64,000 nucleotides of DNA from Eremophila alpestris peregrina (GCA_009792885.1 WMCF01000009.1:1341054-1405053); one strand, 5' to 3'; shown: positions 23,365 to 37,146, counted from the first letter of the stretch. Notes: generated by a model not told the origin, from the sequence alone. Translations and numbers: made by a program.

Positions 23365-26329
23365 AATAAAGCTATATATAAAGCTCACCATGAGCAAAGT
23401 ATAATCACTGTCATACAGAATAGATACTTGGCCAGCTTATGCCTTATTTATTTCTAACCCTTTCTGATACAATTTCTTTTTGGTAAATGTCCCTTTATCT
23501 TTTTTGGAAGAGAATTCTAGGCGTATATTCGTGATGAGAAGTTGGTTGGGTTAAAGCTTCAGAATCCCAGTGGTGCATTGCCTTAGTCAATGCTTCATTT
23601 CATACATTTAAATACAAAGATACTTTCTTTAAAAATAAAGCATTGAAAGCTGGAATCTCTAGATTCATGACAAATCAGTAGGGGGATTGAGCTTTAAGGA
23701 GAATGTTGGTTTTTCAGAAGATTGTTAATGTAATTAAAATGAAACACAATAAAAACCCTCTTCTATGGGGAAGGGCCCTGAGAAGCTAAATTCAAATAGG
23801 CTCCAGGCTGTTTCTTTAATGCATTTGAGTAAAACATTAAAATGCAAAGATTTAACAATTTCTGATTTTTTTCTTTTCCTCCTAGTTCAAAAAACCAGGC
23901 AGGGGAATTGTTGAATAGAAGACATGCTATTCACTACTTATTATCTTTTAAGAGAACTGTGAAAAGCTGAAAGTTAAAGTGGAAGCTGTTTGAAAAAAAC
24001 AAATTTAAGTGTTGGAAGCTTTGTCTGTTGTTGTTCAGATGGGTTAAGAAACTTAAATTTTGTCTATTCCAAGTAAAAGGTAACTATGCAGAAGAGTTTG
24101 TGTTTTTTAAATTCAGTTTTGCCTTTAAATGTGGAAGTTTTACAGGCCCCTGAGACCAAGCTTGAATGGATTAAAAAACAAAACAAACCTCCACTGACCA
24201 GCCATCAAGGGGGAAAAAATTTACAAAGACTTTTCTGTTTCAGTCTCCAGCCCTGACACCTGCTTTTAACTAATTCCCTCTGGGGACAGGGGCTGTTCAC
24301 AGCATGAGCAGTTTTGTCCAACTCATTCTACTGTGCTGGTTACTTTTCACTTTCTTGATAATGTGTGCATCTTCTCTTGGTCACAGAGGTCTGTTCCAGT
24401 TTTCAGGGTTCCCCATGATTCCTCAGAGAGCTTTAAAGAAGCTAAATGCTACTTCAGCTTCACTGCTGTTGGTTTGATTGTACATTAATTACTCTAATGA
24501 TGATGCTTAAGAAAAAAAAAGAACCTGCACGTTTTCCTCTGAGCATTGTAAAGGGGCAGTGAGCTCCCAAGAGGGATTAAAATGAGATGCACTAAGGAAA
24601 CCTATTGGGAAAAGGGTTCTTGAGTAATGAGGTGACATGAAGAAAATACCTGTTCATGGGAGAAAAAAGTGAATGAATTATGGAACCTGGTATTGCTGGT
24701 AGATTAATGATGTTGCAGTTACTTTTGTATGTGACCAGCTAATAAAAACAAATAAAAAAAAAAAGCTCTTGGTCTTAGGAAACAAGTAGGCAAAAGGCTA
24801 GAACATTTGGCTTGTCACATAAATAAAGAGAACACCTTTCTCAGTGATTAGGTTTTCAGAGGTTCTCCTGGGTTTCCAGGAAGGAGACTGAGTAAAATAT
24901 ACATTTGAGAATACATTCAACTCCTGAACTGTTATATGGAAGCTGTTTTTAAATCCTGATGCAGCAGATTACTGTTGCTTGGTATAATAGCAGAATGAGA
25001 ATTATGCACAGACTTTGTTGTTCCTAATGCAGTCTGATGATTACAGTGATTTTGAAATGGCATAAACAAACTTCTCTTTTACTTAACATAAAAATCAATT
25101 CCAACTGTCATAGACAGGGAATTGTTGACAGCTGGGTTTTCTGAAAGGTCATTCTAGGTACAGGTGGTGCAACTGTGAAAAGTCCAAGAGCTGAGGAAGA
25201 CTGGCAGGGATGGGCTGTGCTGAAATGAGCAGCTCATGTGACAGAGCAGGAAAGTTTCACCCATGGTTCACAGCCTGGATCAGGTTTGAGCTTTCTCTGT
25301 AAGGGTGTCAGCACTGCTCAGTGCTCCTGCTTTCTGTGAGGTCACAAAAGGATGGAGCTGGTGACTGATGTGTTACCAAGAGCTCCTGCCCATCTGCAAA
25401 CCTTTCTCCTCCAGTCTGGTCAAAGCTGGTGCTGGCTGCCATCATGGAAGGGGGCAGAAACTTAGGTCTGGCTTTTATTTTGGCAGAACACAATCCCAAA
25501 ATATGCTGTAAACTGGGACAGGGGAAGCAACTAGTAACAGGTAAAAAAGTAGGAAGGCAGAAAAGAAAAAAGAGGCAATCTGGCAGAACTAAATTCTTCA
25601 AAATAATGCTGAATGTCTTTTTGTACTTGTAACTTTTTTTTAAATTTGAGAAATTGTATTGCAGTTTGTATTCTTTGACACCTTATGAGTTTTAGTAGTT
25701 TCTTAGTGCATGGTATGCCAGGCAGGAGAAAGCAGCCTGCTTTGCTGCACTAGGTGGTGTGTTGGACAGCATCTCTCCACCCTCTTGTTGCCTTCTGGCA
25801 CTGTATTGCTGCCTCCCCAACTTGGTAAAGCCCCCAAATTTGAAAAGCCAGAAGCTACCCAGCAGGAGCTCATGCTCCCATGCAGTGATTTTGCAGTTCT
25901 TATATTTGACCTGGTTTGCTGAGTACCAGCTGGAGCTCCAGGAACATCGGCAGGTCTTTGTGGGAAATACTGGCAGCTCCCTCATCCCTACAGTGATGGC
26001 TTCAGGAAAGCCTTCTGTTGCATTTTAAGAACAAATCCTAACAGAGATGTGAACTGCAAGTTGATGGGTAACCACCATCAGTTACCTGTGCCAAGAAGAT
26101 GAAGCTGATTCATATAAAAGTCACTCTTCATTGTGAGAGCGGTTGCTTAAAATTAAGCAATTTTTCTATTTGGATGAATGAGTGATGAAATAGATTAACT
26201 AAAGTGTAGCTTGATATCATAGATGTTTATAAATTATTAACACGGTAAGACTTAGTTAGAGCACTTTTGCTACCATTATTCAGATCTTGCTCTGTCCTAG
26301 AGGGTTTTTCACATAGAATTGAGGACAAA

Positions 26330-26470
26330 AGAAAATGTAAAAGAAACCCAACTGAAACAGAAAAAGAAAACCCAACAAACCAAGACAAAAAAACCCCCAA
26401 AAAACCCAAAGCGAAAAAACAACCAAAAAAAAAATACCAAAACAAACCCACCAAAACCAAAAGGAACAAA
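26330..26470. repeat. A/C-rich low-complexity tract
   Basis: About 140 bases made almost wholly of A and C on the plus strand, with runs such as aaaaaacccccaaaaaaccc. The minus strand is T/G-rich with several G-runs. Overlapping ORFs on both strands here (Lys/Pro-rich on plus, Phe/Val/Gly-rich on minus) are artefacts of the composition. Similar but shorter T/G tracts occur at 9650, 15110, 21620 and 57890. Confidence 0.85.
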
Positions 26471-27294
26471 GACAGTTTTACAAATGACTGTTTCTTCTTG
26501 AAGAGAATATCTGCAGCAAGAATAGGCATTTGAGAACCTCATCCAAATTTGCTGGGTGAGTTTCAGATTGCTCCACGTGTAACTAATGTTCAGCTCAGAC
26601 TTGATGTTGCATTGATCATTTGATGGAAAATTCTTAGTATTGTGTTCAGCAGTTGCCAGTTTCATGTTGGGCATCTGAAATTGTGCTCTTCCTCATCTCA
26701 TAGCAGTGTCACTTCAAAAATGGAGGCAGTGATTTTCTGAGTTCTCCTGTGATCTGTGTCCCAAGAGCCGAGCACTGACTAAACATGTTTCCTTTTGCTG
26801 TCTATGAAATCTCTCAGGACAGAGGCATTTTCAGCTTAACCTGCAGGCAAGTGTCTGGAAAATACTGTGCTCATCCATGCTTCCAGGAAATAGTGAAGAC
26901 TGGGGGGATTTTGCTTGGTTTATGAGTACAAAGTTCACATTTGTCAGTGTGCTTACCCCTCAGCATTTCTTTAACATACAACTTGTGCAGGGACTTTTCA
27001 GTCATAATTTTAAAAGTCAATTTCTTTTTGACCTCTTAGAGTTTCTTCTGTCATTATTTTTTTCTTCTTGTTTCTGTGTAAGGGAAACTTCAGCCCCTTG
27101 CCTATTTTACCCAACTGTAAAATTAGAAAAAATCTTTTCCTTGCCATTTTTTCATATCACTCCAGTTTCATTTGGAACCTGGTGAATCTCCTTGTACTGA
27201 GGTTTGGTTTTGTTAAATTAAAGGGGGAAACCCACCAGTGTTACATATAATATATCTTTTTATTTAAAGCTTAGCATTCAAAGCCGGGGTTTAG

Positions 27295-27355
27295 CATAAA
27301 AAGAAGATGGAACATGAGGTAGATGTCATGGTATGTCAGTTGTCAGATGAGGAAG
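27295..27355 (+). other. Weak candidate exon (61 nt)
   Basis: Follows ggggtttag and ends at a good donor, GGAAG|gtaagg. Only phase 0 is open from this AG, giving HKKKMEHEVDVMVCQLSDEE plus one base. The acceptor has almost no pyrimidine tract. An ATG at 27306 could instead mark an alternative first exon. The acidic, hydrophilic peptide resembles a linker. Product not recognised. Confidence 0.25.
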
Positions 27356-30300
27356 GTAAGGCTGTTCTTGTAGAGAGGTGGTTGGTTGGATTTTAAAGTG
27401 AAAAATTTCACTTGAAGTGCTGGGCTGAAAAAATGCTCTTAATTGACTATTTGCATAATTCTGCATAGCCTGCACAAATAACAATTAAGAAGATTGAAAG
27501 CTCCAGAGTTTTCTTAATATTTAACTCAGGTCTCAGAAGGAACAACTAATAATTGAATGATACTGTGTTAGATTGGAGAATAAATAATGGAGATTCAGCC
27601 TCAAAGGAGATATTTATATTAGAAACCTACTTTTTTCTGAAGTCAGGAAGTTGATTTTTTAAATCTGTCTTACTACACAATGACTGCACAGTGTTTGAGC
27701 ATTATTAAAGCAGCCAAATTAAATTTTAATCATGTAAATGCAGTTGTAAAAGTGTACTGTGCTCTTTATTCTTTGTTTTGGGTTTCTTTTTTGTGCAGCA
27801 AGTTTTTCTATGCCTCTGAAATAAATTTACAAGTATAAGTGAACCCTGCATGATAAAAATTGTTGTTGATGTTTTCATTCTTTCTACTCTCAACTGTTAT
27901 TCTCTGCCTGCCTTATGACAGCAACTGGTATCTCCTTGAACTCTATTTGCAGACCCTTTTTGAAGCCTATCCTTGCCCAGGGTCTCAGTGACTCTTTGAG
28001 AATAAGAAGTAGATCTGTGCACCTTCATGCTTCACAATTTGGCTTTCCAACTTTGAGGTCAATCTTCACTAACTTGTCTTAGTCTTGGATGCTAATTATT
28101 AGCACATAATTTTATAGCCTCATATCTGTGCATTCTTTACCTGAGTGCTTGTCTTTCTTTGGGTCCATTATCTTGTGTAACTATTTTCTATAATCTTTCA
28201 GTCTTCTGGCCAGGAGTTAACACCAAATAATAAATCCCTCTTTCTTAGTTATACTTGTGTATTTATGATTTGCCAGCTTTACAGAGATGCCTGTTTAGGC
28301 ATGAAGCTAAATTACAATTGTGTTCCTTAGAAGCCTAATGTATCTTGTTTACTGTGTTTAGGTTAAGGAAATGTCATGATCCAGTACCAGGCCAACACAG
28401 CTGTAGTGGCTTCTGTGTCCTGGCAGGGTAGCTTATGTGTCACTGCATATCACTTACACAGTTCAGTAAATAATCTTGTTTTATTACATGACTTCTCTAC
28501 AGTATGTCTTTTAATAGCTTCACTTTGACCATTTTCTGCATTGGTGAAAGCATAGGAATGCACAGGACTGTCCAACAAATCCTTCTGCAGATTTATTTCC
28601 AGTGGGACACTACCATGGAAAACAGAATAAAACATGCAGCATCTGAGCAGGGAGGTTATCCTGTGAATAGTGTATCTTCTTGCTCATTACAGTTGATGGA
28701 TTTTTTAAATTAAAAATTAGGTGAATCTCATGAAACACACAATACTATAGGAAAGAAGACTCAGTACTTCATGACTGAACATTAGGGTGAGCTGGAGGGT
28801 TTTAAACATATTTCACAAAACTTGTACAGAACCATCTGCCCCGAGCAGCATTCAGGATAGTTCACAATAATCCTTAGACACTAAAACCCCCTAACTTTCT
28901 CTCATAAAGGAGACTTACTTCAAGGATGTAGAAAAGATTACTTGGGACATTGAAGCTAGTTGCTCTACTTCTGCTTTCCAATAAAATTTCTGCTGTGATA
29001 ATGTTCTATAAATAACGTCTGAAGTATGCAAATCAAAATTTTAATGGCCAGTTTCAGGGTATTGCACTTCTGTGTTCTTCTGTCACAGCTACCCTCTGAA
29101 GTGTAAAGAGCTGCTCTTATCTCACCATTAATGAATTTAGCTGGTATTGTTTTTAGCAGGGTTAATAAGTTTTACAGCTGTTAATAAAAGCAAATTTCTT
29201 TGACTTTTTTTACCTGATGAAAAGAAGCATTTGATTTTGACTCTGTAAGTTGATACAATCCTAATCAACATAACACTGCTGGCAGTTTTTAAGAATTCCT
29301 TCTGGTTGTGTGTACATGCACGTGCTCCAGCCACTGCAGTTCACCAGAAAGCAATCTGTGCTGCCAGCAGAGCACAGAAATACAGATGAGAGTTTTACTA
29401 AGAAGTGTAATACTAATAAATATCTTTCAGCTGTTTCTTGGGGAGTCTTTTAGACCTCTGGCAGTTAATCCTTGTCCCAGTTCTTGGGGAAAATCTATTT
29501 TGCTTCAAAGTGCTTTATCTATAATCAGCTTATTCGGAATTAATCTCCATGCCCATCTGCAGGCTCCTGACAGACTGGTAATTTCCCTTCCATCTCAATC
29601 TCGTGTGCAAGGAATTGCACACTTGTAACTAGTAAAATTTGTGTTGTTTTTAGCAAATGTAAAATTGCCACAGGAAAATAACTAAAGGCTTTAAAACAGT
29701 GATATTCATGTTAGGTAAGTGTGTAGCAAGAGAATGTTTAGTAGCAAGATCTTGCAGCCACTCATTTAGCCACAGTGAGATTCAATGTTCAATCTGTTTC
29801 AACATCCAGTTTTGTGTATTAAAAAAAAAAATAAAGAAGCCAGTAAGATCAAACACAATGTAATGGAGTAAACATGATGAAATGTTGTCCTACAGCTAGA
29901 TTCCTCCTAGAATCAATTTTCAGTTTCCTTAGTATAAGAAGGGAATATCTGTTGTTGACAGACATTTGACAGTATCTTGAAATGCAAATATGCAAGTACA
30001 AAGCTTTTCAAGCTCTTCAAATGCTCAGATTTTCTTCACTTTAAGTGTGTAGTCATGGTTCACTCCTGTATTTCTTTGCATGCTTTTGGAGCCTCTTAGC
30101 TAAAGATTTTCCTTGCGTTTTTAAAATGTTTTATAAATATTGAACAATCCTTTATACTTGCAAGATCCACAGTTTTCAGATCTCATCTTTTAACCCAGAT
30201 TTCAGGTTACTTAGGAACTGACTAATTCTCTGGAGTCACTCTGATAATTATTGAAAGAGTTGAAAATGTCTTGTTTCTATCTTCAAGTGTTTGACTACTT

Positions 30301-31137
30301 GTGTACAATCCCTTACATCCCATATCCTTCTCCCTGGGTGAAATAGGGATAGGTGAGAGAATGCTGTCAGTATTGACTCAGGTCAGAGAAGTTCCTGGCT
30401 TGGAGACTCTGAACAAGCAGGCAATTTTCCTTTGTAAAAATTCTGTTCCTGCTGAGTTTTGGTAATCTAGATTTCTAGATCAGAATTTGAGATTGTCTTT
30501 CTTGTAGACCCCTTACCCAAATCCAGTGGGTGCTCCACCTCCTCAACAGCTAATGTTTATGCATATGTGTAGAGCTGTGGATTTACGTTTTGTGTATGGA
30601 GTCTAGTGCTGTTAATGTGCCAAGTATTTAGGCATGTAATCCCTCCTGATAAATCCAAAGAGCCTAAGTGTAAGTGATGGTTTAATTGTAAAATAGCTGC
30701 TGTTGATTTAGAGTCCATTACTCCGTGTTTTTCTCCCCCTTTGCTCCTGTATAGAGATAAAACAGCATGACAAAAGTTAAAAGATAGTTATAGAGGGTGA
30801 ACAGCACCTGTTTCATTTGTTCTCAGTAGAAAGACCAACTTTAGTATTTCTGTAATTTATAATAGTTCAGTGAGTTCATATTCCAAAATTTCAGAACCTC
30901 CCATTCTTCTGGCTGGCACTGGGTTGACAGACCTGGTGCTGGATATTTGCTTGAATTTTGTTGTTAATGAGCACTGTGATGTTAAGTGTTGCTGTCCATG
31001 GGGAATGCTGTGATACTACATCTTTTGAAGGCTTTAGGCCCTAAGAATTTACAAGATGTGTTCATCAAATGCTTAGTTGTTATTTGTAATCCAGTTTGTT
31101 TTGCTTACTGATGAAATCCTTCTCCCTCTGTTTGTAG
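27356..31137. other. Intron-like stretch, nothing recognised
   Basis: AT-rich, with no repeat end or RNA gene recognised. An ORF at 29308-29628 (plus) has no acceptor/donor pair or family resemblance. Confidence 0.4.
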
Positions 31138-31258
31138 GATGATAAAGTTAAATCTCTTCTCCTGAATTTGTTCTGCTGTAACAGACTGATGCCTGAGCAG
31201 GTGCTGAGGAATGATTGCTTCCTCATGGTTGATGTGATTCCAGTTTCACTGCAAGCAG
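31138..31258 (+). CDS. Coding exon candidate, helical, unidentified
   Basis: A strong acceptor (ccttctccctctgtttgtag) precedes 121 nt open only in phase 0. The donor is GCAG|gtggaa, which is acceptable but weak. The peptide starts DDKVKSLLLNLFCCNRLMPE and goes on QVLRNDCFLMVDVIPVSLQA: two hydrophobic helices with a break, compatible with a HEAT/ARM-type helical repeat. If the donor is not used, the frame runs on to TGA at 31306, so it could be a last exon. It leaves in phase 1, and the next strong candidate (35531) needs phase 0, so at least one exon would be missing between them. Gene not recognised. Confidence 0.45.
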
Positions 31259-32583
31259 GTGGAAAGTATGAGCCACATAAAAACCAAACTTCTGAGACAA
31301 CAGATTGAAAAAAAAAGTGATTAACTGAGGAGAATGGAGCAAACTCTACTCAGTGGGTGAAAACTTTTCCATCAGGTGTTTGAGACTTCTGTTTTGAAAT
31401 CACTGACCTGATCTGAAATATCAAAGTGTAAAAGGTTTGGTAGGTGCATTCATTTTTTGAGATTATTCAGTCTTCACTGTGTTTTCTTTTCAGTATGTTT
31501 TATTCTAATTAAGTATTTGGGGTTATAAGTGTGACTTTACTGATTGTATTCTTGGTTTGTCAGCCTTTTTCTTTTACTCATATATAGGCTTTTAATTTAC
31601 AGAGACCAGCCTTGTTATTTGCCAGAGATTTTTAAGATGAAGCCTTAGTGAGTTGATTTTTAATTGAGTTTTCTATCCCTCTCGATGCTCTAAATCCAGA
31701 CAACATATTCCTCTTAAAGATGTTCTAAGGCACTATTTTTTTGCTGAAGATTTGTTTTTGTTGCATAGACCAGTTGTTTTTACAGTAAATGCCTTCAGGA
31801 TCTAAGTCAACACCCCAATATACTGCTTTGAAAACTGGTGAAAGAAATGGTGAGCTGGAAAAATAAATTTTCTGTCTTTTTGCCTTTGAAAAGTGCATTT
31901 GGCTCTCTAGAGAGCAGCCATTCTTCTAGTTGCTCCTTTGCTGTGCTGCTGCCAACCAAAATATTTTACACACAGCTTTGCAAAATCTACTGTTTACTTG
32001 CTCTGTGTGTGTATATCACCTGTTATTAATTTTTTTTTTTTTTTGCAGTAGCTATGAGGGTATAATTTTCATGAATGGCTTTTTTGCCTGCAACACTTGA
32101 CTGTTGATATTTTTATTGAAAAAGTTTTGTCAGCTCTTTATCTTTACAGGAAATTGCTGTTTATCTTTAGGAAGATTTCCCTTCTTCTCAGAAAGGAACA
32201 GGTCAGAGAGTGCAGTGTTGCTGTAGAGGTACATTTAGCCTCTGGGTGTTGCTCTTGGACAGCTCTGTTGGCAGACTGCTATTTTGTGGCACAGTTACTG
32301 AAGCTGCTGTTGAATGAAGAATGCCAAAATGCAGTATGTAACAGGCAAGCAGCAGCACCAGGGGAACTGGGGAGCCCTCAGGTACAATAGTATGGTCCAA
32401 AGTGGATAGAAGATACCCTTGGCAGGCTCATGTTTAATATTTTTCTTGGTTTTCTATCCTTAAACCAAAATCAGACTTTTTTTTTTAAATGTGGAATAGT
32501 GTGTAAGGTGCTCATCTTCTTTTCATTATACGATGCAGATTTTTTCATTTCTGTAATGTGTACATAACTAAAGACAGTAAAAT

Positions 32584-32621
32584 ATAAAAGGTATTTTTAT
32601 GACATAAAAGGTATTTTTATG
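32584..32621. repeat. 20-bp tandem duplication
   Basis: The 18-mer ataaaaggtatttttatg occurs identically at 32584-32601 and 32604-32621, with a period of 20. Confidence 0.95.
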
Positions 32622-35530
32622 TAGAAAGTCTGGTTAATGTGATAAATATTTTCATTACACAAATCATGGAAGAATAACACCTTGGCAATGAATGTAAACA
32701 TTTTAGAAGTTTTGTGGAATGCTTTTCAAATACTAATTGCACTCTTTCGCTATTAACTAACATTTTAGTCATTTCATTATTAAAATTCTAACTCTAATTT
32801 CAATGAATGTTAAACACTGAAGAGAGTTTAAACTAACCATGATTGTATCATGCTGTGTAACAAATGTTAGAATAAATATTTGCCTGGTTTTCCTGCTCTG
32901 GAGTCCATGCAAACTAAAGCGTATTTAAATCCCCAAATTGTTAACCTTTTTTATTTTCTGGAACCAGAAGTCTTCACATATGCTGGATTAAAGAAAAATA
33001 AATTGCAGATTATTCAAAATTTCTTCGCCAGCTGTAAGTATTATGAAATCTTTTGTTATGTATGAGCCTTTTCTATTTGAATTAAAGGTTGGTTAAAGTT
33101 TTAGCGTCACCAGTTCTGTTTGTTTTTATGTTGACATTTTCTATGGTAATTTTGTAGCTCTGGCTTTCTTTTCCTTTCTTATTTGCCAGGGGCCTTAAGA
33201 AAATAGATTGGTTCAGGGTCGTGTTGCACAGCTCTCCTGCCAAAGCTGAATACTAATCTATGGTAATGGACTGCCTGTTGTGTGGTTTGAGACAGCTCTT
33301 TCAGCTGCATCTCTTCTGGCTAGAAATGGGTGCTTGGAGGATAGGGGAGGGAGGCTGAAGTGATCCTGTAGGACCCATCTGCTTCCTTGCTCACTTGCTG
33401 TTTCTCCTAAGAAGCCCAAAGGAAACTGGCCTCACTCTTCCTTGGTGTCAGCAATCTGCAGCTTCGAGCAGAGTCCTTGCACAGACCAGGATGCTGAGGG
33501 CTCATCAGGGACTGGGCATTGCTTTGCCTACCTTAACATCTATAATAACATTACTACATCTGTCCAGGTAGTTTGCTACTCACTTCATCAGTATTTAAGA
33601 CTTGTGCCTATGTAGTTTTGAGAAGGGTTGGGGTGGGTATTTTGTACTTCAAAATAGATTTCTGCTAGTTAAGAGTCCTTCTAACTAACACTCACTGGTA
33701 TTTTAACAGTTTTTTTCCTGCAAGTATGTATACCCTGCAGGTTAAATTATATTCATTCATAGGTAACTGCCTCAAGAACTTCCCCTAAATTGGCAAAGAT
33801 TGATTTCATCTGCAGTCACTTAATTTCCCCAATTTGCAAGGAAACTGGCATGAATTTATCCTGATTTCAAATCAGGAGTGTGATAGCTTGCAAGTTGATG
33901 ACTTTCTAGACTGTGATGAATATTTGAGAGCCTGATCTTCATTCACATAATTTAAAACTTTTCCTCAGATTTCTCTGTGTGTGTTGACAGGCTCTAAGAT
34001 AATCTGCCATAGCTCCTGCAGAAATTGTCTCGGACTGTGTGTTTTTCACAGCAGACATACCATGGCTAGGTAAACAATTTTCAAATTATCCTAAATCTGC
34101 TGTTACCACATGTGGTGAGGGCACACAACACTTGGATCAAGTGTTGGAGTTGTTTTTTGGGAGCTTTAGGTTTAGGGATACAATACATCAAGACCACACC
34201 ACATATAAGCCTGAATTTAAAATGCTGAACTGGACTTTTTTAAAATATATTTTGGTATATTATATATGTCTAGTGTTTGTGTGTTAATGCTGTAAGTTGT
34301 GTTACCAACAGGTGGAGAGAAACAAGATTTGCTCTGCTGTGTGAGGACATGATGTTGACTTGTATTTGTCATCTGCTGTGTTGCCAGTAGCTGTTTAGCT
34401 GTCTGAGGCCTGTGGGTGAGACCCTCTTCCACTTCCTGTACTGCAGAGATGGGAAAGCTTGCCAAAACTCCCAGACATGCCTTTCTTCTCTGGTGAACTT
34501 TCCGCTGCTCAATTTTCCTGCAACCTTAATAATTGGTAGCACAGTCACCAGACGAGATCTGTTCTGTCTCATCTTGGCAGTCCTAGTGTGGACCAGAAGT
34601 TTCTGGTGTTCTGAGTATGGTATTGCAAGTTTAATCTGCCATCTTAGCAGCCCTCTGGCTTCCTTCTGACCTCCTTTCCCAACTCCATGGCCTGATGTTT
34701 CAACAAAGCCAAGAGCTGTGCCACCTGGCATTGTCATAGTGGATACCGGCAGACAAAACAGCTCTGGAGAAACAGTCCTTGTTTGAAGTCAAAGAAGATG
34801 GTGGATGTGAACCATAGGGCTTTGAGATGCAAGGTGTTATTCCTTTGGATGCCTCAACAGCAGGTTTTGCCCTTATCAGGTGTGTCTTGGGTTTTCTCCC
34901 AGATGTGACCTGCGATGCTTGTGCTGTAAAAGTGTATGTTACAGCCCTGGGTGCATGCAGTTAGCTGCAAGGGCTGGGGGAACATACACATCCTCCTCTC
35001 CATCACTTACAGAGCCCTCCATGCACTGCTGCAGCTTTTCTTTCTAACCAAATTCTGGAGAACTTTTCTTCTGTTCTCTCTCCCTACTCTGACAATAAAT
35101 TTTCTCTGTTGCTCTCAAAGACAGTCTCTTGTGGTGTTAGGAGAACCTGAAGATATGTGAAATTCAAGTTCTAAATAATGTTGCCTGAGGTACCCTGGAG
35201 TGGGTTAAGTTATTGCCCTGCCAAGGCAGCATTAATGTAGACACAAGTACAATTCTTGAGGGAGAATAAGAGTTATGTATCCAGTAGATAGAATTTCCAG
35301 TGTCTTGAAGCTCTGTAGAAGGATTTTTAAGTGGTAATTAACACATTTCAATTTTTTATGCTGTGTTTGCATGAACTGTGGTAAGTTGCAAGCTGTGCAA
35401 GTCCCACCAGCTGAAACACTGAATAAACACACAAGAAGCCTTGTGCAGTGTAAAAGTCACATGCAGTGTGAATCTGTACAGCCAGCACAACTTGGAGGAT
35501 TTCTTCATGTACAAGGGTTTCATTTTCCAG
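32622..35530. other. Intron-like stretch, nothing recognised
   Basis: No repeat ends or RNA genes. A GC-richer part at about 34400-34740 carries overlapping ORFs on both strands without splice context. An 18-nt AG...gta-bounded segment at about 34049 is too short to judge. Confidence 0.4.
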
Positions 35531-35672
35531 GATCAATTTAATCTCCCTCAGGAGAGAAACCAGGAGAATACTTCTGGAGCAAGTAGATTGAAGATGGTTT
35601 CATCACCAACTACTGGTGATGAAAGCTGGGTTCAAAGGAAAAGCCTACTGACCTCTAGATCAGGAGATGCAG
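35531..35672 (+). CDS. Coding exon candidate, Ser/Thr-rich linker, unidentified
   Basis: A clear acceptor (agggtttcattttccag) and donor (GATGCAG|gtaaag) enclose 142 nt. The two other phases hit stops, and phase 0 is open for 47 codons plus 1 nt. The peptide begins DQFNLPQERNQENTSGASRL and ends DESWVQRKSLLTSRSGDA. It is hydrophilic, Ser/Thr-rich and looks like a flexible, possibly phosphorylated linker. RKSLLTS resembles a basophilic kinase target, which is inference only. It is among the most convincing exons in the window. Exit phase is 1 and the next strong exon (37147) enters in phase 2, so an intervening exon is expected at about 35.7-37.1 kb. Product not recognised. Confidence 0.6.
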
Positions 35673-36037
35673 GTAAAGGTTGATGGAAGTAGAAATGGTG
35701 TTATTTTAAAAACCTTTTTTTTCCCCATAGAACTTTGTTTACAGTTGAAATCTGCTGTTGGGAAATGGCAGCTCTGGTCCGCAGCAACTTTTCTTCCTTC
35801 TAATTTAAGATAATTATCAAAATGGTGATTCCACAAGAGCAAGGCCAAGCTTTCCTTGAAGGCTGGCTGTGACTGGCACAGTTAAGGCCACAATTTCCAA
35901 CATGTCACATGAAAGAAAGAAATATTTCAGAGTTGTTCTGGTTGGACGACAGTATGTTTACACTAATGTCTTTTTCCTAATACTTTTTTGAAATATTTTG
36001 TTAACCAGAGCCTGACTTTATTTTATTACAGGGACAT

Positions 36038-36090
36038 ATCTTCAAAGCTGCTACATTCTTGAGCCATCCTTTGCTGTTGGGACGTTATAG
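36038..36090 (+). other. Weak candidate alternative last exon
   Basis: Follows the acceptor-like ctttattttattacag at the position where an exon entering in phase 1 is expected. It reads TYLQSCYILEPSFAVGTL and then TAG. There is no donor, so it would have to be terminal. Low confidence. Confidence 0.15.
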
Positions 36091-37146
36091 TTCAGTCACT
36101 TTGACTTGACAGATGTTGTATTTCAGTATTAATTCCTTACATTGCCTCTACAAATGTTGCTGTTGGAGATAGTGAGAACGGTTTGGTGCCAGTGTTCTCT
36201 TGGAGACACTGTTATTTATTTCATGGTGCCATTTGCAAGTAATGTGACTGCTAATGTGCATAAACTGTGAGCATTTGGGTACTTTGTAGCAATTTGCCTT
36301 TTCCCCCACAGCTTAATAATAGACTTCCAACCATGTGTTCTGCATATTTTCCCCTTGTTTTACTAGGGAAGAGCTATTCTTTAAACATAGGATCAAAAAA
36401 ATCTCACTCTTATTTGTAGTCTTCTGTTCCTACTGCTGCAGACAGAAACGGTGTGGGGAACTTGAGGAATTACTGAGTACCAATGACTTGGTTTTTGAAT
36501 GCCACATTTTCCTTCCTGGGTATTTTTGTTTCAGTGAAAGTGTCTCTTAAAAAAGACAGGTTTTGATAGGAAGTTTAATAAATATGCACTGGAACTTGCT
36601 CCAAGATGTTCATCTGAGGTGTACTTGATAGTGCCTATGCATACCACCCATACACTATTTCAAACACAAGTGATAGTATTAGGTCCTGCTGCTCCTAACT
36701 CTACCAGAAGTTGCAGTTTGAGTCCTTTACAAGAACACAGGGTCAGGAAACAACCTGTTAGTGCTGTTAGGTGAGCCAAAATGCTGAATCTGTTTATTGA
36801 ATACTCTGTGTATTGAAAATTTCCTAGTCAGAGTGTGTTGACAGGCTGGCAAGTTGTGTTAACAACTTAATTCCTCAGGGCATTTATAAAGTTATTCTTT
36901 TGACACTTTTATTTGCTTTTTGGCTCAACATCACGATTAGTTTTTTATCTTTTAAAAGTTCGGTTTATGACTGTCATTTAATTGATGATAACTACAAAAT
37001 ATACTAGCTGCAAAGCAATAAATAAAAGAAATGCAAGTAGTATAATTTGGAACATGGTAATCTTAGTAGCCTGAGTCATGAATTTCATCATGTGCTGCAG
37101 TTAGTATAATTTTATGATTCATAAATCTATTCATCTCTTTTTTTAG

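Noticed and set aside
26227..26674. Several Phe/Gly/Val-rich and Lys/Pro-rich ORFs
   Set aside because: They come from the A/C low-complexity tract.
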